Source: Sporocytophaga myxococcoides DSM 11118 (GTDB lineage Bacteria; Bacteroidota; Bacteroidia; Cytophagales; Cytophagaceae). From it: a DNA stretch of 64,000 nt. The stretch spans positions 1 through 64,000 of the forward strand of contig NZ_AUFX01000014.1 of the NCBI RefSeq assembly GCF_000426725.1. The letters are read 5' to 3'. Positions 1 to 9,373 of this stretch are shown piece after piece. Position 1 is the first letter of the stretch, and each line of letters starts with the position of its first letter. The notes beneath the pieces were generated by a model. It saw only the letters and a program-made list of their open reading frames with translations, ran no database searches and was not told the DNA's origin. The translations under genes and the position numbers were made by a program.

Positions 1-1112
1 CCGTCATTACCACCATTACATTTAACATTTGTTACAGAAGGAGTGATTACAGCATTATTTGGTTGACTAATTGTAAAGGAACTATTCTTTGAGCATCCTT
101 TAGCGTCTGTCACAGTAACAGAATAAGTATTTGCAGGAACTCCTGAAATATTTTGAGTAGTAGCCCCATTAGACCAAAGAAAAGTATAAGGCGCCGTGCC
201 ACCAGACACAGAAATATTTACAGCTCCATTATTAGTTGCATTACAATCTGTATTAATTACTGATCCGGTAACATTGATTAATGATGGATCTGTAATTGAG
301 AATGATGAAGTTTGTGTACAGCCATTTGCATCTGTTATTTGAACTGAATAGCTTCCTGATGGTACTCCAGATAAATTTTGTGAAGTTGAACCGTTAGACC
401 AAAGGAATGTATATGGCGGTGTAGCACCTGATAATGAAATGTTAACAGCTCCGTCATTTCCTCCATTACAGGAAGGCGAAATTGGTGTACCCGTTAATGC
501 AAAATTACTCGGTTCAGTTACCGAGTATGAAGCTGTTTTTTTACAATTTTTACTGTCTGTAATTGTGACTGAATAATTACCTGCCGAGACCCCTGTAAGA
601 TTTTGATTAGTGGATCCATCACTCCATAAATAGGAATATGGAGGAGTGCCTCCGGTCACATTTAAATTAACTCCACCATCATTAGTACCTTTGCATTTAG
701 GAGGGATTAATGTCCCTGTCATTACAATGTTTGTAGGAGCTGTTATTTTAATGCTGGGATATGCACAGGTTATTGTCGTATCGCCATCTTCATTAAGCTC
801 AGGTAGTATAAATTGAATAACTACAAAATATGTTGTTCCTGCTGCGAGGTTAGAAAATGTATATTGGTTAGATGTTGAAGATGCTGTAATAGGAAGTGGT
901 AACGGTCCTCCTAATAATGTGTATATATAACCAGGATAGCCAGGGGCACCTGATACAGTTATAGATCCAGTTTTTGAACCAAAACAGTCTATATTCTGTT
1001 TGGTAATGACCACCGATTCACATTGAGAATAAGATTTAATACTTATTAAAGTGAATAAAAAAACTATCCAGATCCTGATATTTTTAATAAATGTTCCCAT
1101 TGGTAGTCTCAT
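1..1112 (-). CDS. SprB-repeat surface adhesin, N-terminal part (runs off the left edge)
   Basis: Reading from the ATG at 1112-1110 gives an uninterrupted frame to the window edge (about 370 residues seen). A signal peptide (hydrophobic stretch near residues 10-28, ending SYSQC) is followed by a less regular domain of about 120 residues and then at least three full 75-residue repeats. Each repeat has a C-x-G-x-N-D/N-G start, a PPY core, LWS(D/N)G, and Y-S-V-x-I/V-T-D. This is the SprB repeat known from gliding adhesins secreted by type IX systems. The C-terminus, where a sorting domain or gliding-associated domain would be expected, lies outside the window. Its start codon overlaps the stop of the upstream small gene in an ATGA, so the two are probably co-translated. 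Confidence 0.85.
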   Translation of the reverse strand, partial: MRLPMGTFIKNIRIWIVFLFTLISIKSYSQCESVVITKQNIDCFGSKTGSITVSGAPGYPGYIYTLLGGPLPLPITASSTSNQYTFSNLAAGTTYFVVIQFILPELNEDGDTTITCAYPSIKITAPTNIVMTGTLIPPKCKGTNDGGVNLNVTGGTPPYSYLWSDGSTNQNLTGVSAGNYSVTITDSKNCKKTASYSVTEPSNFALTGTPISPSCNGGNDGAVNISLSGATPPYTFLWSNGSTSQNLSGVPSGSYSVQITDANGCTQTSSFSITDPSLINVTGSVINTDCNATNNGAVNISVSGGTAPYTFLWSNGATTQNISGVPANTYSVTVTDAKGCSKNSSFTISQPNNAVITPSVTNVKCNGGND

Positions 1113-1459
1113 TTATTGTACGAAATTCTAACTGATTGCTGAGTGATATTTTCAGTACTATCCTTTATTACAAATAAGAAAGAACCAGGACGTAAATCTT
1201 TTAATTCTAGATTATAAATATTCTCTTTGAATTCTTGAATAAGTGGATCTCTAAAAATGCTAACATCATAGGGAGGTACACCACCCGTAATGCTTAGTTG
1301 TATATAACCATCACTAGCATCTTTAGCAGACGCATCTTTTGTTTTTACAGAAACGGACAAATCCGATTGGTCTTTAGAAACTACCTGAGCAGAAGCCTTA
1401 TTGAGGCAGGCAAATGCACTAGTTAGTGTAAAAATCATGTAAAAATAAAAGCGTAACAT
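1109..1459 (-). CDS. Small secreted protein with one SprB-like repeat
   Basis: This 116-residue protein has a signal peptide (residues 1-24, ending in a SAQ-type site) and a single domain with the half-conserved SprB signature (DGYIQLSITGG, then VPPYDV). It lies directly upstream of the SprB-repeat adhesin with an ATGA stop/start overlap. The arrangement suggests a small companion or a detached repeat made together with the adhesin. Whether it binds the adhesin or is simply a relic unit cannot be told from sequence. It has no cysteine after the signal peptide and no lipobox. Confidence 0.7.
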   Translation of the reverse strand: MLRFYFYMIFTLTSAFACLNKASAQVVSKDQSDLSVSVKTKDASAKDASDGYIQLSITGGVPPYDVSIFRDPLIQEFKENIYNLELKDLRPGSFLFVIKDSTENITQQSVRISYNK

Positions 1460-1686
1460 GTTTAGAGTATATCTTAGTATTAGTGTGTTTATTTCTCTCT
1501 TTTACGCTACTGATTAATATAGGGTTTGATTTTTTAGCACTTTTGGGGGGAATTGTTCGTAACTTTTAATTTTACGCGTGGAATATAAAACTGGGTAATA
1601 ATTCGTTAGGGCGTGATCAAAATTTAATGGATTTTTCAATAATTAATTACTCTATGTTTATATAGGGGTTTTTTGGTATTATTCTT

Positions 1687-1794
1687 TTTGTAAATTTGTC
1701 TTAACAGGGTGGCCAAGCAAGATGCAACTGCCCAGATTATATTTTGCAATTCATGCAGGTTGGTAAAGAATAAGGTGGTATTGCCAGCGACTGT
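1687..1794 (+). pseudogene. Decayed fragment of an AcnA-type aconitase
   Basis: Inside the 373-bp gap before acnB, about 105 bp translate to pieces RVAKQDATAQ and KNKVVLPATV. They match, with the same total spacing, the segment [10 protein letters not shown]...[10 protein letters not shown] of the AcnA-type aconitase encoded at 4783-7056 (nucleotides about 4950-5060). The match continues upstream as FVNLS against YVDFA. At least two small indels put pieces out of frame, and a stop follows. Differences are concentrated at third codon positions, so the copy evolved as coding DNA before it decayed. The rest of the gap (1460-1686) is AT-rich and shows nothing else that I can name; it presumably holds the promoters of acnB and of the minus-strand adhesin genes. 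Confidence 0.7.
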
Positions 1795-1832
1795 TTTATA
1801 AATCCGCCTTTAACATTGAAAATACTTCTATT

Positions 1833-4604
1833 ATGAACACTTATAAGGATTACATCAAGGAGATCGAAGAAAGAAAAGGTCAGGGACTTCATCCGAAGCC
1901 GATTGATGGTGCTGAATTACTTAGCGAAATCATTGCACAAATTAAAGATTCAGGTAACGTATATCGGGAAGATTCTCTTAAATTCTTTATTTACAATGTT
2001 TTACCTGGTACTACAAGTGCTGCTGGTGTGAAAGCTAAGTTTTTAAAGGAAATTATTCTTGGTAAATCCTTAGTAAAAGAGATCACACCTGCTTTTGCCT
2101 TTGAGCTATTATCCCACATGAAAGGTGGACCTTCAATTGAGGTTCTGCTTGATCTGGCCTTGGGTAATGATGACTCAATTGCGAAAGAAGCTGCAAACGT
2201 TCTAAAGACACAGGTTTTTCTATACGAGGCTGATACAGACCGTCTAAAGGAATCATTCAAAAGCGGTAACAAAATAGCTAAAGATATTATTGAAAGTTAC
2301 GCAAAGGCTGAATTTTTCACTAAACTACCAGAAGTACCAGAAGAAATTAAAGTAGTTACTTTTATTGCTGGTGAAGGTGATATTTCGACTGACTTACTTT
2401 CTCCGGGCAATCAGGCTCACTCACGTTCAGACCGTGAACTTCACGGCAAATGTATGATTTCTCCTCAGGCACAAGAGGAAATCAAGGCATTGCAAGCAAA
2501 ACACCCAGACAAAAGTGTGATGTTAATTGCTGAGAAGGGCACCATGGGAGTGGGTTCATCAAGAATGTCAGGTGTAAACAACGTGGCTCTTTGGACTGGT
2601 AAACAAGCAAGCCCATACGTTCCATTTGTTAATATTGCTCCGATCGTTGGAGGTACAAATGGTATTTCTCCTATTTTCCTCACAACTGTTGACGTTACTG
2701 GTGGTATTGGAATTGACCTAAAAAACTGGGTGAAAAAGCTGGATGCAAATGGTAAGCCTGTTCTCAATGAAAATGGTGAGCCGGTTCTCGAGCAAGCATA
2801 CTCTGTAGCTACTGGTACTGTTCTTACGATCAATACGAAAAAGAAGAAACTTTATAATGGCGACAAAGAGCTGATTGACATTTCTAAGGCATTCACTCCT
2901 CAGAAAATGGAATTTATAAAGGCAGGAGGGTCATACGCAATTGTATTCGGTAAAAAGATCCAGACATTCGCCGCAAAGATACTAGGTGTCTCTATTCCTC
3001 CTGTATTTGCTCCATCAAAAGAGGTTTCTAATGAAGGACAAGGTCTTACTGCAGTAGAGAAAATATTCAATAGAAATGCTGTTGGTACGACTCCTGGGAA
3101 AGTATTGCATGCTGGTTCAGACGTTCGTGTAACAGTTAACATCGTAGGATCTCAAGACACGACTGGTCTTATGACTGCTCAGGAATTGGAATCTATGGCT
3201 GCTACAGTAATTTCTCCAATCGTTGATGGTGCATACCAATCAGGCTGTCATACGGCTTCAGTTTGGGATAAAAAAGCTCAGGCAAACATTCCAAAACTAA
3301 TGAAGTTTATGAACGAATTCGGTCTAATCACTGCCCGTGATCCGAAAGGCGTTTATCATTCAATGACTGATGTAATTCACAAGGTTCTTAACGATATTAC
3401 AGTGGATGAGTGGGCTATCATCATCGGTGGTGACTCGCATACAAGAATGTCTAAAGGTGTTGCTTTCGGTGCTGACTCAGGCACTGTTGCTCTTGCATTA
3501 GCTACAGGTGAAGCTTCAATGCCAATTCCTGAATCAGTGAAGGTAACATTCAAAGGAAACATGAAGGGGTATATGGATTTTCGTGATGTAGTTCATGCTA
3601 CACAAGCCCAGATGCTTCAGAAGTTTGCCGGAGAAAACGTATTCCAAGGCAGAGTTATTGAAGTTCATATTGGAACTCTTACCGCTGACCAGGCATTTAC
3701 ATTTACAGACTGGACTGCAGAGATGAAAGCAAAAGCTTCTATCTGTATTTCTGAGGATGCTACATTAATTGAATCACTGGAGATCGCTAAGAGCAGAATC
3801 CAAATCATGATCGACAAGGGCATGGATAACAAGAACCAAGTTCTTCAGGGGTTGATTGATAAAGCTAATAAGAGAATCGCTGAGATTAAATCAGGTGAGA
3901 AACCAGCATTAACTCCGGATGCAAATGCTAAGTATTATGCTGAAGTTGTTGTTGATCTTGATCTGATCTCAGAGCCAATGATCGCTGACCCTGATGTTAA
4001 TAACGCAGATGTTTCTAAACGTTATACTCACGATACAATCAGACCTCTATCATTCTATGGAGGAGATAAAAAAGTAGATCTTGGATTTATAGGTTCCTGC
4101 ATGGTTCACAAAGGCGATATGAAAATTCTTGCCCAAATGCTAAAGAACTTAGAAGCACTAAAAGGTAAAGTTGAGTTTCAGGCACCCCTTGTTGTTGCTC
4201 CTCCTACTTATAACATTGTAGATGAATTGAAGGCTGAAGGTGATTGGGAAGTATTGCAGAAATACTCCGGTTTTGAATTTGATGATAATGCTCCTAAATC
4301 TGCTGCACGTACAAAATACGAGAATATGTTGTATCTAGAGCGTCCGGGATGTAACCTATGTATGGGTAACCAGGAAAAAGCAGAAAAAGGAGATACTGTA
4401 ATGGCAACTTCTACTCGTCTTTTCCAAGGAAGGGTGGTTGAAGATGCTGATGGCAAGAAAGGTGAATCCTTGCTTTCGTCTACGCCTGTTGTAGTGCTTT
4501 CTACAGTTCTTGGTAGAACTCCTACAATTGATGAATATAAAGCCGCAGTGCAAGGAATCAATCTGACTAAATTTGCACCATCTAATAAGCAGTTAGTAAA
4601 CTAG
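1833..4604 (+). CDS. acnB: Aconitate hydratase B (bifunctional aconitase/2-methylisocitrate dehydratase)
   Basis: This 923-residue protein isomerises citrate to isocitrate in the TCA cycle and can act in the methylcitrate cycle; it is cytosolic and carries a [4Fe-4S] cluster. It begins with the AcnB-specific HEAT-like domain (about residues 1-160), followed by the swivel domain placed before the catalytic domains, which is the B-type order. The cluster cysteines are visible: GSCMVHKGD and ERPGCNLCMGNQ near the C-terminus. GGDSHTRM is the conserved active-site loop. Length and start (MNTYKDYIKEIEERK) are typical of the family. A strong terminator follows, so it is transcribed separately from the second aconitase. 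Confidence 0.97.
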   Translation: MNTYKDYIKEIEERKGQGLHPKPIDGAELLSEIIAQIKDSGNVYREDSLKFFIYNVLPGTTSAAGVKAKFLKEIILGKSLVKEITPAFAFELLSHMKGGPSIEVLLDLALGNDDSIAKEAANVLKTQVFLYEADTDRLKESFKSGNKIAKDIIESYAKAEFFTKLPEVPEEIKVVTFIAGEGDISTDLLSPGNQAHSRSDRELHGKCMISPQAQEEIKALQAKHPDKSVMLIAEKGTMGVGSSRMSGVNNVALWTGKQASPYVPFVNIAPIVGGTNGISPIFLTTVDVTGGIGIDLKNWVKKLDANGKPVLNENGEPVLEQAYSVATGTVLTINTKKKKLYNGDKELIDISKAFTPQKMEFIKAGGSYAIVFGKKIQTFAAKILGVSIPPVFAPSKEVSNEGQGLTAVEKIFNRNAVGTTPGKVLHAGSDVRVTVNIVGSQDTTGLMTAQELESMAATVISPIVDGAYQSGCHTASVWDKKAQANIPKLMKFMNEFGLITARDPKGVYHSMTDVIHKVLNDITVDEWAIIIGGDSHTRMSKGVAFGADSGTVALALATGEASMPIPESVKVTFKGNMKGYMDFRDVVHATQAQMLQKFAGENVFQGRVIEVHIGTLTADQAFTFTDWTAEMKAKASICISEDATLIESLEIAKSRIQIMIDKGMDNKNQVLQGLIDKANKRIAEIKSGEKPALTPDANAKYYAEVVVDLDLISEPMIADPDVNNADVSKRYTHDTIRPLSFYGGDKKVDLGFIGSCMVHKGDMKILAQMLKNLEALKGKVEFQAPLVVAPPTYNIVDELKAEGDWEVLQKYSGFEFDDNAPKSAARTKYENMLYLERPGCNLCMGNQEKAEKGDTVMATSTRLFQGRVVEDADGKKGESLLSSTPVVVLSTVLGRTPTIDEYKAAVQGINLTKFAPSNKQLVN

Positions 4605-4631
4605 TTTTTACCAACTACCTTTAATAAAAAC

Positions 4632-4668
4632 AAAAAACCATCCTGCAAAACAGGATGGTTTTTTGTTT
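4632..4668 (+). terminator. Intrinsic terminator after acnB
   Basis: A 14-bp perfect stem (arms 4632-4645 and 4651-4664, core ACCATCCTG/CAGGATGGT) encloses a 5-nt loop. The 3' arm ends in a T run. The A-rich 5' arm makes it usable in both directions. Confidence 0.9.
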
Positions 4669-4782
4669 ATAGCATATCTTACTTCAAAATTTTGCTATAA
4701 GATTGTTGTTTTTAATAACTCTGTTTTAGTATTTTAACTTTTAGTGTGTTCAATTGTTAACCCTATTAGATATACGGAAATT

Positions 4783-7056
4783 ATGGCTTTCGATTTAGAA
4801 ATGATTAAAGCTGTTTACGCTCGTTTTGAAGAACGTATTGAAGCAGCAAAAAAGGTTGTAGGCAGACCACTCACATTGACAGAGAAAATTCTATATTCTC
4901 ACCTTTATGACGGTAAAGCAGGTCAAGCTTTTGAAAGGGGGAAATCTTATGTAGATTTTGCTCCAGACCGCGTAGCGATGCAAGATGCTACAGCTCAGAT
5001 GGCATTGCTTCAATTTATGTCTGCAGGTAAAAAGAAAGTCGCAGTTCCTTCAACTGTTCACTGTGATCACCTAATCCAGGCTGAAATAGGAGCTAAGAAG
5101 GATCTTGAAACTGCCAATAAAGTCAATAAGGAAGTTTATGATTTCCTTGCATCAGTTTCTAATAAATATGGAATTGGATTTTGGAAACCGGGTGCTGGTA
5201 TTATTCATCAGGTTGTAATCGAAAATTATGCATTTCCCGGTGGAATGATGATAGGAACGGATTCTCATACTCCGAATGCGGGAGGACTAGGGATGATAGC
5301 AATCGGAGTCGGGGGAGCAGATGCTGTAGATGTTATGGCTGGTATGCCATGGGAACTGAAATTTCCTAAATTAATAGGAGTGAAGCTTACCGGAAAACTT
5401 AATGGTTGGACTTCTGCAAAAGACGTAATTCTTAAAGTTGCCGGTATTCTTACTGTAAGTGGTGGTACAGGTGCAATTCTTGAATATTTCGGAGAAGGTG
5501 CTGAAAGCTTAAGCTGTACAGGTAAAGGTACTATCTGTAATATGGGTGCTGAAATAGGAGCGACTACTTCTGTTTTTGGTTATGATGGAAAAATGAAAGC
5601 ATATCTTGAGGCTACCGGTAGAAAAGATATAGCTTCGGAAGCTGATAAAATTGCGAAATATTTAAGAGCTGATGACGAAGTTTATCAAAATCCTTCAAAA
5701 TTCTTTGATCAACTAATTGAAATCAATCTTTCAGAATTGGAGCCACATGTGAACGGTCCTTTCACCCCCGATTTAGCATGGCCACTTTCTAAATTCTCTG
5801 AAGCTGTTAAAGAAAAAGGATGGCCTGCGAAATTAGATGTAGGTTTGATAGGTAGCTGCACAAATTCTTCTTATGAAGATATTACCAGGGCAGCTTCTAT
5901 TGCAAAACAGGCCGCTACCAAAAAATTGAAAACTAAATCTGAATACACTGTGACGCCTGGTTCTGAGTTGGTTAGGTATACCACTGAAAGAGATGGCCTC
6001 CTTAAAGTATTTGAAGATATAGGAGGTGTTGTATTGGCAAATGCTTGCGGCCCTTGTATCGGACAATGGGCAAGACATACCAATGATCCTAACAAGAAAA
6101 ACTCTATCATTACTTCTTTCAACAGAAATTTTGCTAAGAGAAATGACGGAAACCCCAATACTCACGCATTTGTCGCATCTCCTGAAATTGTTACAGCACT
6201 TGCAATTGCAGGTGATCTTACTTTCAATCCCTTGAAAGATAAGTTGAAAAATGAAAATGGTGAAGAGGTAATGCTTGACGAGCCGCAAGGAATTGAACTT
6301 CCTATTAAAGGTTTTGCTGTTGAAGATGCCGGTTATATTGCTCCAGCATCTGATGGAGATAAAGTTCAAGTAATTGTTGATCCAAAATCTGACCGTCTTC
6401 AACTTCTTGATCCATTCTCAGCATGGGAAGGAACCGATCTTAAAGGATTGAAACTTCTTATTAAAGCAAAAGGAAAATGTACTACTGACCATATCTCTAT
6501 GGCAGGTCCTTGGTTAAAATACAGAGGTCATTTAGATAATATATCCAATAACATGCTTATTGGAGCACTTAACTTTTTCAATGAAGCAACCAATAAAGTT
6601 AAAAATCAGTTAACTGGTCAATTTGGAGAGGTTCCCGCAACAGCTAGAGCATATAAAGCAAAAGGAATTGGTTCAATAGTAATTGGCGATAATAATTATG
6701 GTGAAGGTTCATCCAGAGAACATGCTGCAATGGAGCCACGTTTTCTTGGTGTTCGTGCAATCCTTGTAAAATCATTTGCCAGAATTCACGAAACAAACCT
6801 TAAAAAGCAAGGAATGCTAGGTTTGACTTTTGCAAATTCTGCAGATTATGATAAGGTCAGAGAAGATGATAACATTGATATTCTAGGATTACAAACATTT
6901 ACTCCAGGAGTGCCTTTGACAATTGTATTAAATCACTCTGATGGTACAAAAGACGAATTTAAAGTTAACCATACTTATAATGAATCTCAGATCGAGTGGT
7001 TCAAAGCTGGTTCAGCATTAAATCTTATCGGTTTGAAAGAGAAAAGTGGTAAATAA
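4783..7056 (+). CDS. acnA: Aconitate hydratase, mitochondrial/AcnA type
   Basis: This second aconitase is 757 residues long if translation begins at the ATG at 4783 ([15 protein letters not shown]). A GTG at 4744 would add 13 residues that look unlike the family. The cluster cysteines are [10 protein letters not shown] and [23 protein letters not shown] and [11 protein letters not shown] are substrate and active-site motifs, and the C-terminal swivel domain has [10 protein letters not shown]. It catalyses the same citrate/isocitrate reaction as AcnB but belongs to the eukaryotic-mitochondrial branch. It has its own leader after the acnB terminator, so the two isozymes can be regulated independently. 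In other bacteria the pair differs in oxidant stability; whether that applies here is inference. Confidence 0.95.
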   Translation: MAFDLEMIKAVYARFEERIEAAKKVVGRPLTLTEKILYSHLYDGKAGQAFERGKSYVDFAPDRVAMQDATAQMALLQFMSAGKKKVAVPSTVHCDHLIQAEIGAKKDLETANKVNKEVYDFLASVSNKYGIGFWKPGAGIIHQVVIENYAFPGGMMIGTDSHTPNAGGLGMIAIGVGGADAVDVMAGMPWELKFPKLIGVKLTGKLNGWTSAKDVILKVAGILTVSGGTGAILEYFGEGAESLSCTGKGTICNMGAEIGATTSVFGYDGKMKAYLEATGRKDIASEADKIAKYLRADDEVYQNPSKFFDQLIEINLSELEPHVNGPFTPDLAWPLSKFSEAVKEKGWPAKLDVGLIGSCTNSSYEDITRAASIAKQAATKKLKTKSEYTVTPGSELVRYTTERDGLLKVFEDIGGVVLANACGPCIGQWARHTNDPNKKNSIITSFNRNFAKRNDGNPNTHAFVASPEIVTALAIAGDLTFNPLKDKLKNENGEEVMLDEPQGIELPIKGFAVEDAGYIAPASDGDKVQVIVDPKSDRLQLLDPFSAWEGTDLKGLKLLIKAKGKCTTDHISMAGPWLKYRGHLDNISNNMLIGALNFFNEATNKVKNQLTGQFGEVPATARAYKAKGIGSIVIGDNNYGEGSSREHAAMEPRFLGVRAILVKSFARIHETNLKKQGMLGLTFANSADYDKVREDDNIDILGLQTFTPGVPLTIVLNHSDGTKDEFKVNHTYNESQIEWFKAGSALNLIGLKEKSGK

Positions 7057-7076
7057 TTTCTGGAACGAAATAAATT

Positions 7077-7112
7077 AAAAGAGGCAATTCTTAGGAATGG
7101 CCTCTTTTGTAT
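7077..7112. terminator. Terminator between acnA and the convergent DUF58 gene
   Basis: A 9-bp stem AAAAGAGGC/GCCTCTTTT (7077-7085 with 7100-7108) carries a smaller inner stem (ATTC/GAAT) and is followed by T-rich sequence. The symmetrical A/T flanks mean it can serve both strands. Confidence 0.85.
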
Positions 7113-7149
7113 AATTATTGATTTAGTTGAATAACTGCAAAAGGAGCAA

Positions 7150-8055
7150 CTATTTCATTTTATTCCGCTTAATAAGATAATTAATTAAAATCTGATCAAA
7201 GCCATTATTGATATCAGCTTTTATAAAATCAATTTTATACTGTCCTGCTTTTAATTTTATATCTTCAAAATATTGCTTAGTAGCTGAAAGATAAGCATCC
7301 TTAACTTGCGACGGATTGATTTTTATTTTTTGCCCTTTTTCAATATCTATAAACTCATATGGCCTTTCTTCAAAGTTAAATTCTTCTTCTGTTTTTGAAT
7401 CAATTACATGGAAAAGTAAAACCTCATGATTGTTGTGTTTTAAATGTTGCAGAGCAGGGAAGATGCTATCTTTATCCTCTCTGTTTTCCAGCATATCGCT
7501 GAATATTATTACCAAAGATCTCTTGTTAATTTTATCAGCTATCTGGTGGACTACATTAGCCACTCCTGATTTTTTTTCATTGCGATTTTCCTTCAGAAGG
7601 TTTTCTAATTGAAGGAAGATAGAGTGAAGGTGACTAGGGGTTGATTTTATTGGGGTTAGAATTTCTATGTCTTCAGAAAAGGTACAAAGGCCTACCGCGT
7701 CTCTTTGATTTTGAAGTAAATACGCAAGGCAGGCTGCGGCCATAGTACTAAAAGTGATTTTACCTAAGTTTTTCTCTGGGTAAAACATTGAGGAAGATGT
7801 ATCAATTAAGAGAAGACATCTTAAATTGGTCTCTTCTTCATATCTTTTTGTATATAAACGGTCTGTTTTTCCATAGACTTTCCAGTCGATATGTCGGGTG
7901 CTTTCTCCAGTATTATATAGTCTGTGTTCTGCAAATTCAACTGAAAAACCATGATAAGGAGATTTGTGTAAGCCAGTAATAAACCCTTCAACCATCTGTT
8001 TAGCCAGGAACTCAATATTCCCAAATTGCCTTATTGCATTTAAATCTAACTTCAT
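7150..8055 (-). CDS. DUF58 domain protein with vWA-like fold
   Basis: This 301-residue cytosolic protein has the DUF58 core, including HIDWKVYGKTDRLYTK, followed by a metal-ion-adhesion-like motif LLIDTSSSM (D-x-S-x-S type, near residue 95). DUF58 proteins usually accompany a MoxR AAA+ ATPase and membrane vWA proteins (Bat system). No MoxR gene is next to this one, so its partner must be encoded elsewhere. It is transcribed behind rlpA with only 3 bp between them, so the two probably form an operon. Confidence 0.85.
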   Translation of the reverse strand: MKLDLNAIRQFGNIEFLAKQMVEGFITGLHKSPYHGFSVEFAEHRLYNTGESTRHIDWKVYGKTDRLYTKRYEEETNLRCLLLIDTSSSMFYPEKNLGKITFSTMAAACLAYLLQNQRDAVGLCTFSEDIEILTPIKSTPSHLHSIFLQLENLLKENRNEKKSGVANVVHQIADKINKRSLVIIFSDMLENREDKDSIFPALQHLKHNNHEVLLFHVIDSKTEEEFNFEERPYEFIDIEKGQKIKINPSQVKDAYLSATKQYFEDIKLKAGQYKIDFIKADINNGFDQILINYLIKRNKMK

Positions 8056-8058
8056 TTA

Positions 8059-8763
8059 TTAATAACTTTTTAAAAATCCCGAGATCCCATTTTTCTGAAG
8101 CGCAGCTATTTCAGCTTCTCCCTTCTTTTTTTCGTAAGGACCTATAAGTAGTCTGTTTATAATAGTGTTTTTGACTTTAATAACTTCAATATAAATATTA
8201 TTTGGATCAATTTTTTCCTGAAGCCGGTTAATTTCTTCCGATAAAACTTCGGAATCTTTGTAGGCTCCTGTTTGAATATAATATCCCTTTAATTCAGTTT
8301 TATTAAAGTTAAAATCATATGATCCAGGAGAAGAAGGAATCGCCTTTTCAGCTTTATCTAGGATAGCTGTATTAGATTTAGAAACTGTATCCTGAATAAT
8401 TAAACTGTCACTCAATATTTCAATTTTTACCTTAGTTACACCTTTTTTGATAAAATTTAGCTCCTTAGCAGCACAATAAGAAAGATCAATTATTTTTCCT
8501 TTCCCATAAGGTCCCCTATCATTAATGGTGACAATTACTGAACTGTCGTTAGATAGGTTTGTTACTTTAACTTTGGTGTGAAAGGGGAGGGTTCTGTGAG
8601 CTGCTGTAAGTTTATTTTTGTGATATTTATCTCCCGAAGCTGTCCTTCGACCATGAAATTTGTCAGCATAATAGCTGGCTAATCCTTCTTCAGAAGAATT
8701 AGTTTGGGCAAACAATACTACTTTCCAAGTGAAAAACAGAAAAAAGAAGAGTCGTTTTTTCAT
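8059..8763 (-). CDS. rlpA: RlpA-like lytic transglycosylase with SPOR domain
   Basis: The protein is 234 residues from the ATG at 8763, which starts a clean signal peptide ([11 protein letters not shown], cleavage near FAQ). An upstream in-frame codon at 8838 would add 25 implausible residues. Residues about 28-120 form the double-psi beta-barrel typical of RlpA ([18 protein letters not shown], then [15 protein letters not shown] with the catalytic-type Asp). The last 75 residues form a SPOR domain ([12 protein letters not shown]...LLIGPY), which in other bacteria binds denuded septal glycan. Expected role: peptidoglycan remodelling at division sites in the periplasm. Confidence 0.88.
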   Translation of the reverse strand: MKKRLFFFLFFTWKVVLFAQTNSSEEGLASYYADKFHGRRTASGDKYHKNKLTAAHRTLPFHTKVKVTNLSNDSSVIVTINDRGPYGKGKIIDLSYCAAKELNFIKKGVTKVKIEILSDSLIIQDTVSKSNTAILDKAEKAIPSSPGSYDFNFNKTELKGYYIQTGAYKDSEVLSEEINRLQEKIDPNNIYIEVIKVKNTIINRLLIGPYEKKKGEAEIAALQKNGISGFLKSY

Positions 8764-8906
8764 ACAGCGGTTATAACGATCTGTTCTGTTAAAAATATAC
8801 AAAAAAATAATAATGTAATTTTTTTTGTAGAATTTCACTTTTTTTTTTGAAAGAAAAGGAAAGTTTTATATTTTTACTTGTAAGTAAACAAAATTATCCA
8901 AGGACT

Positions 8907-9257
8907 GTGGAAGAGAATAAGGATCAAGAAAAAGTAGAAATTTACTCTCAGAGAGTAAGAGCAGGGAAAAGAACGTATTTCTTTGACATTAAGTCAACAC
9001 GTTCAAACGATTATTATCTTACAATCACTGAGAGTAAGAGGAGGTTTAAAGATGATGGGTATTTTTATGAGAAACACAAAATTTTCCTTTACAAAGAAGA
9101 TTTTGATAAGTTTCTTGAAGCTTTAAAAGGTACCATTGATCATGTGAAAACTGAATTAATGCCTGATGTGGATTTTTCAAAATTCGAAGATAACGGAGAG
9201 AGAGACAGGGACGAGGAAGGATCTACTCCTCCAAGTGATGAATTAACTTGGGATTAA
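8907..9257 (+). CDS. DUF3276 PUR-domain nucleic-acid-binding protein
   Basis: The conserved family core EKVEIYSQRVRAGKRTYFFD, then NDYYLTITESKRRFK and YEKHKIFLYKEDFDKF, is immediately recognisable. It is the Bacteroidota/spirochaete PUR-alpha-like fold, which binds single-stranded nucleic acid. Homologues start with M-E-E-N, so I place the start at the GTG at 8907 (116 residues). A TTG at 8847 would add 20 residues translated from the T-rich leader. The acidic C-terminal tail is normal for the family. The gene diverges from rlpA and ends in its own terminator. Confidence 0.88.
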   Translation: MEENKDQEKVEIYSQRVRAGKRTYFFDIKSTRSNDYYLTITESKRRFKDDGYFYEKHKIFLYKEDFDKFLEALKGTIDHVKTELMPDVDFSKFEDNGERDRDEEGSTPPSDELTWD

Positions 9258-9280
9258 ATTAAAAGCTAAAACGATATTTT

Positions 9281-9314
9281 AGCTCCTTAATTATAAATTA
9301 AGGAGCTTTTTTTG
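9281..9314 (+). terminator. Intrinsic terminator after the DUF3276 gene
   Basis: A perfect 12-bp stem AGCTCCTTAATT/AATTAAGGAGCT (9281-9292 and 9296-9307) has a 3-nt loop and is followed by seven Ts. Confidence 0.92.
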
Positions 9315-9346
9315 TTTTTGGAACCTCCAAAAATGCATTTTGTTTA

Positions 9347-9354
9347 TATATTTG
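9347..9354 (+). promoter_or_regulatory. Candidate -7 box of the ychF promoter
   Basis: TATATTTG fits the Bacteroidota -7 consensus TAnnTTTG and lies 19 bp before the ychF start codon. The nearest upstream TTG is farther away than usual, so this is a tentative call. Confidence 0.35.
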
Positions 9355-9373
9355 CAATAAAAATAAATTTAAG

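Noticed and set aside
5833-6402. 189-codon antisense frame within the AcnA-type gene
   Set aside because: It is a shadow of a highly conserved coding gene and resembles no protein.
8764-8838. N-terminal extension of RlpA
   Set aside because: The ATG at 8763 gives a clean signal peptide; the extra 25 residues are translated promoter DNA.
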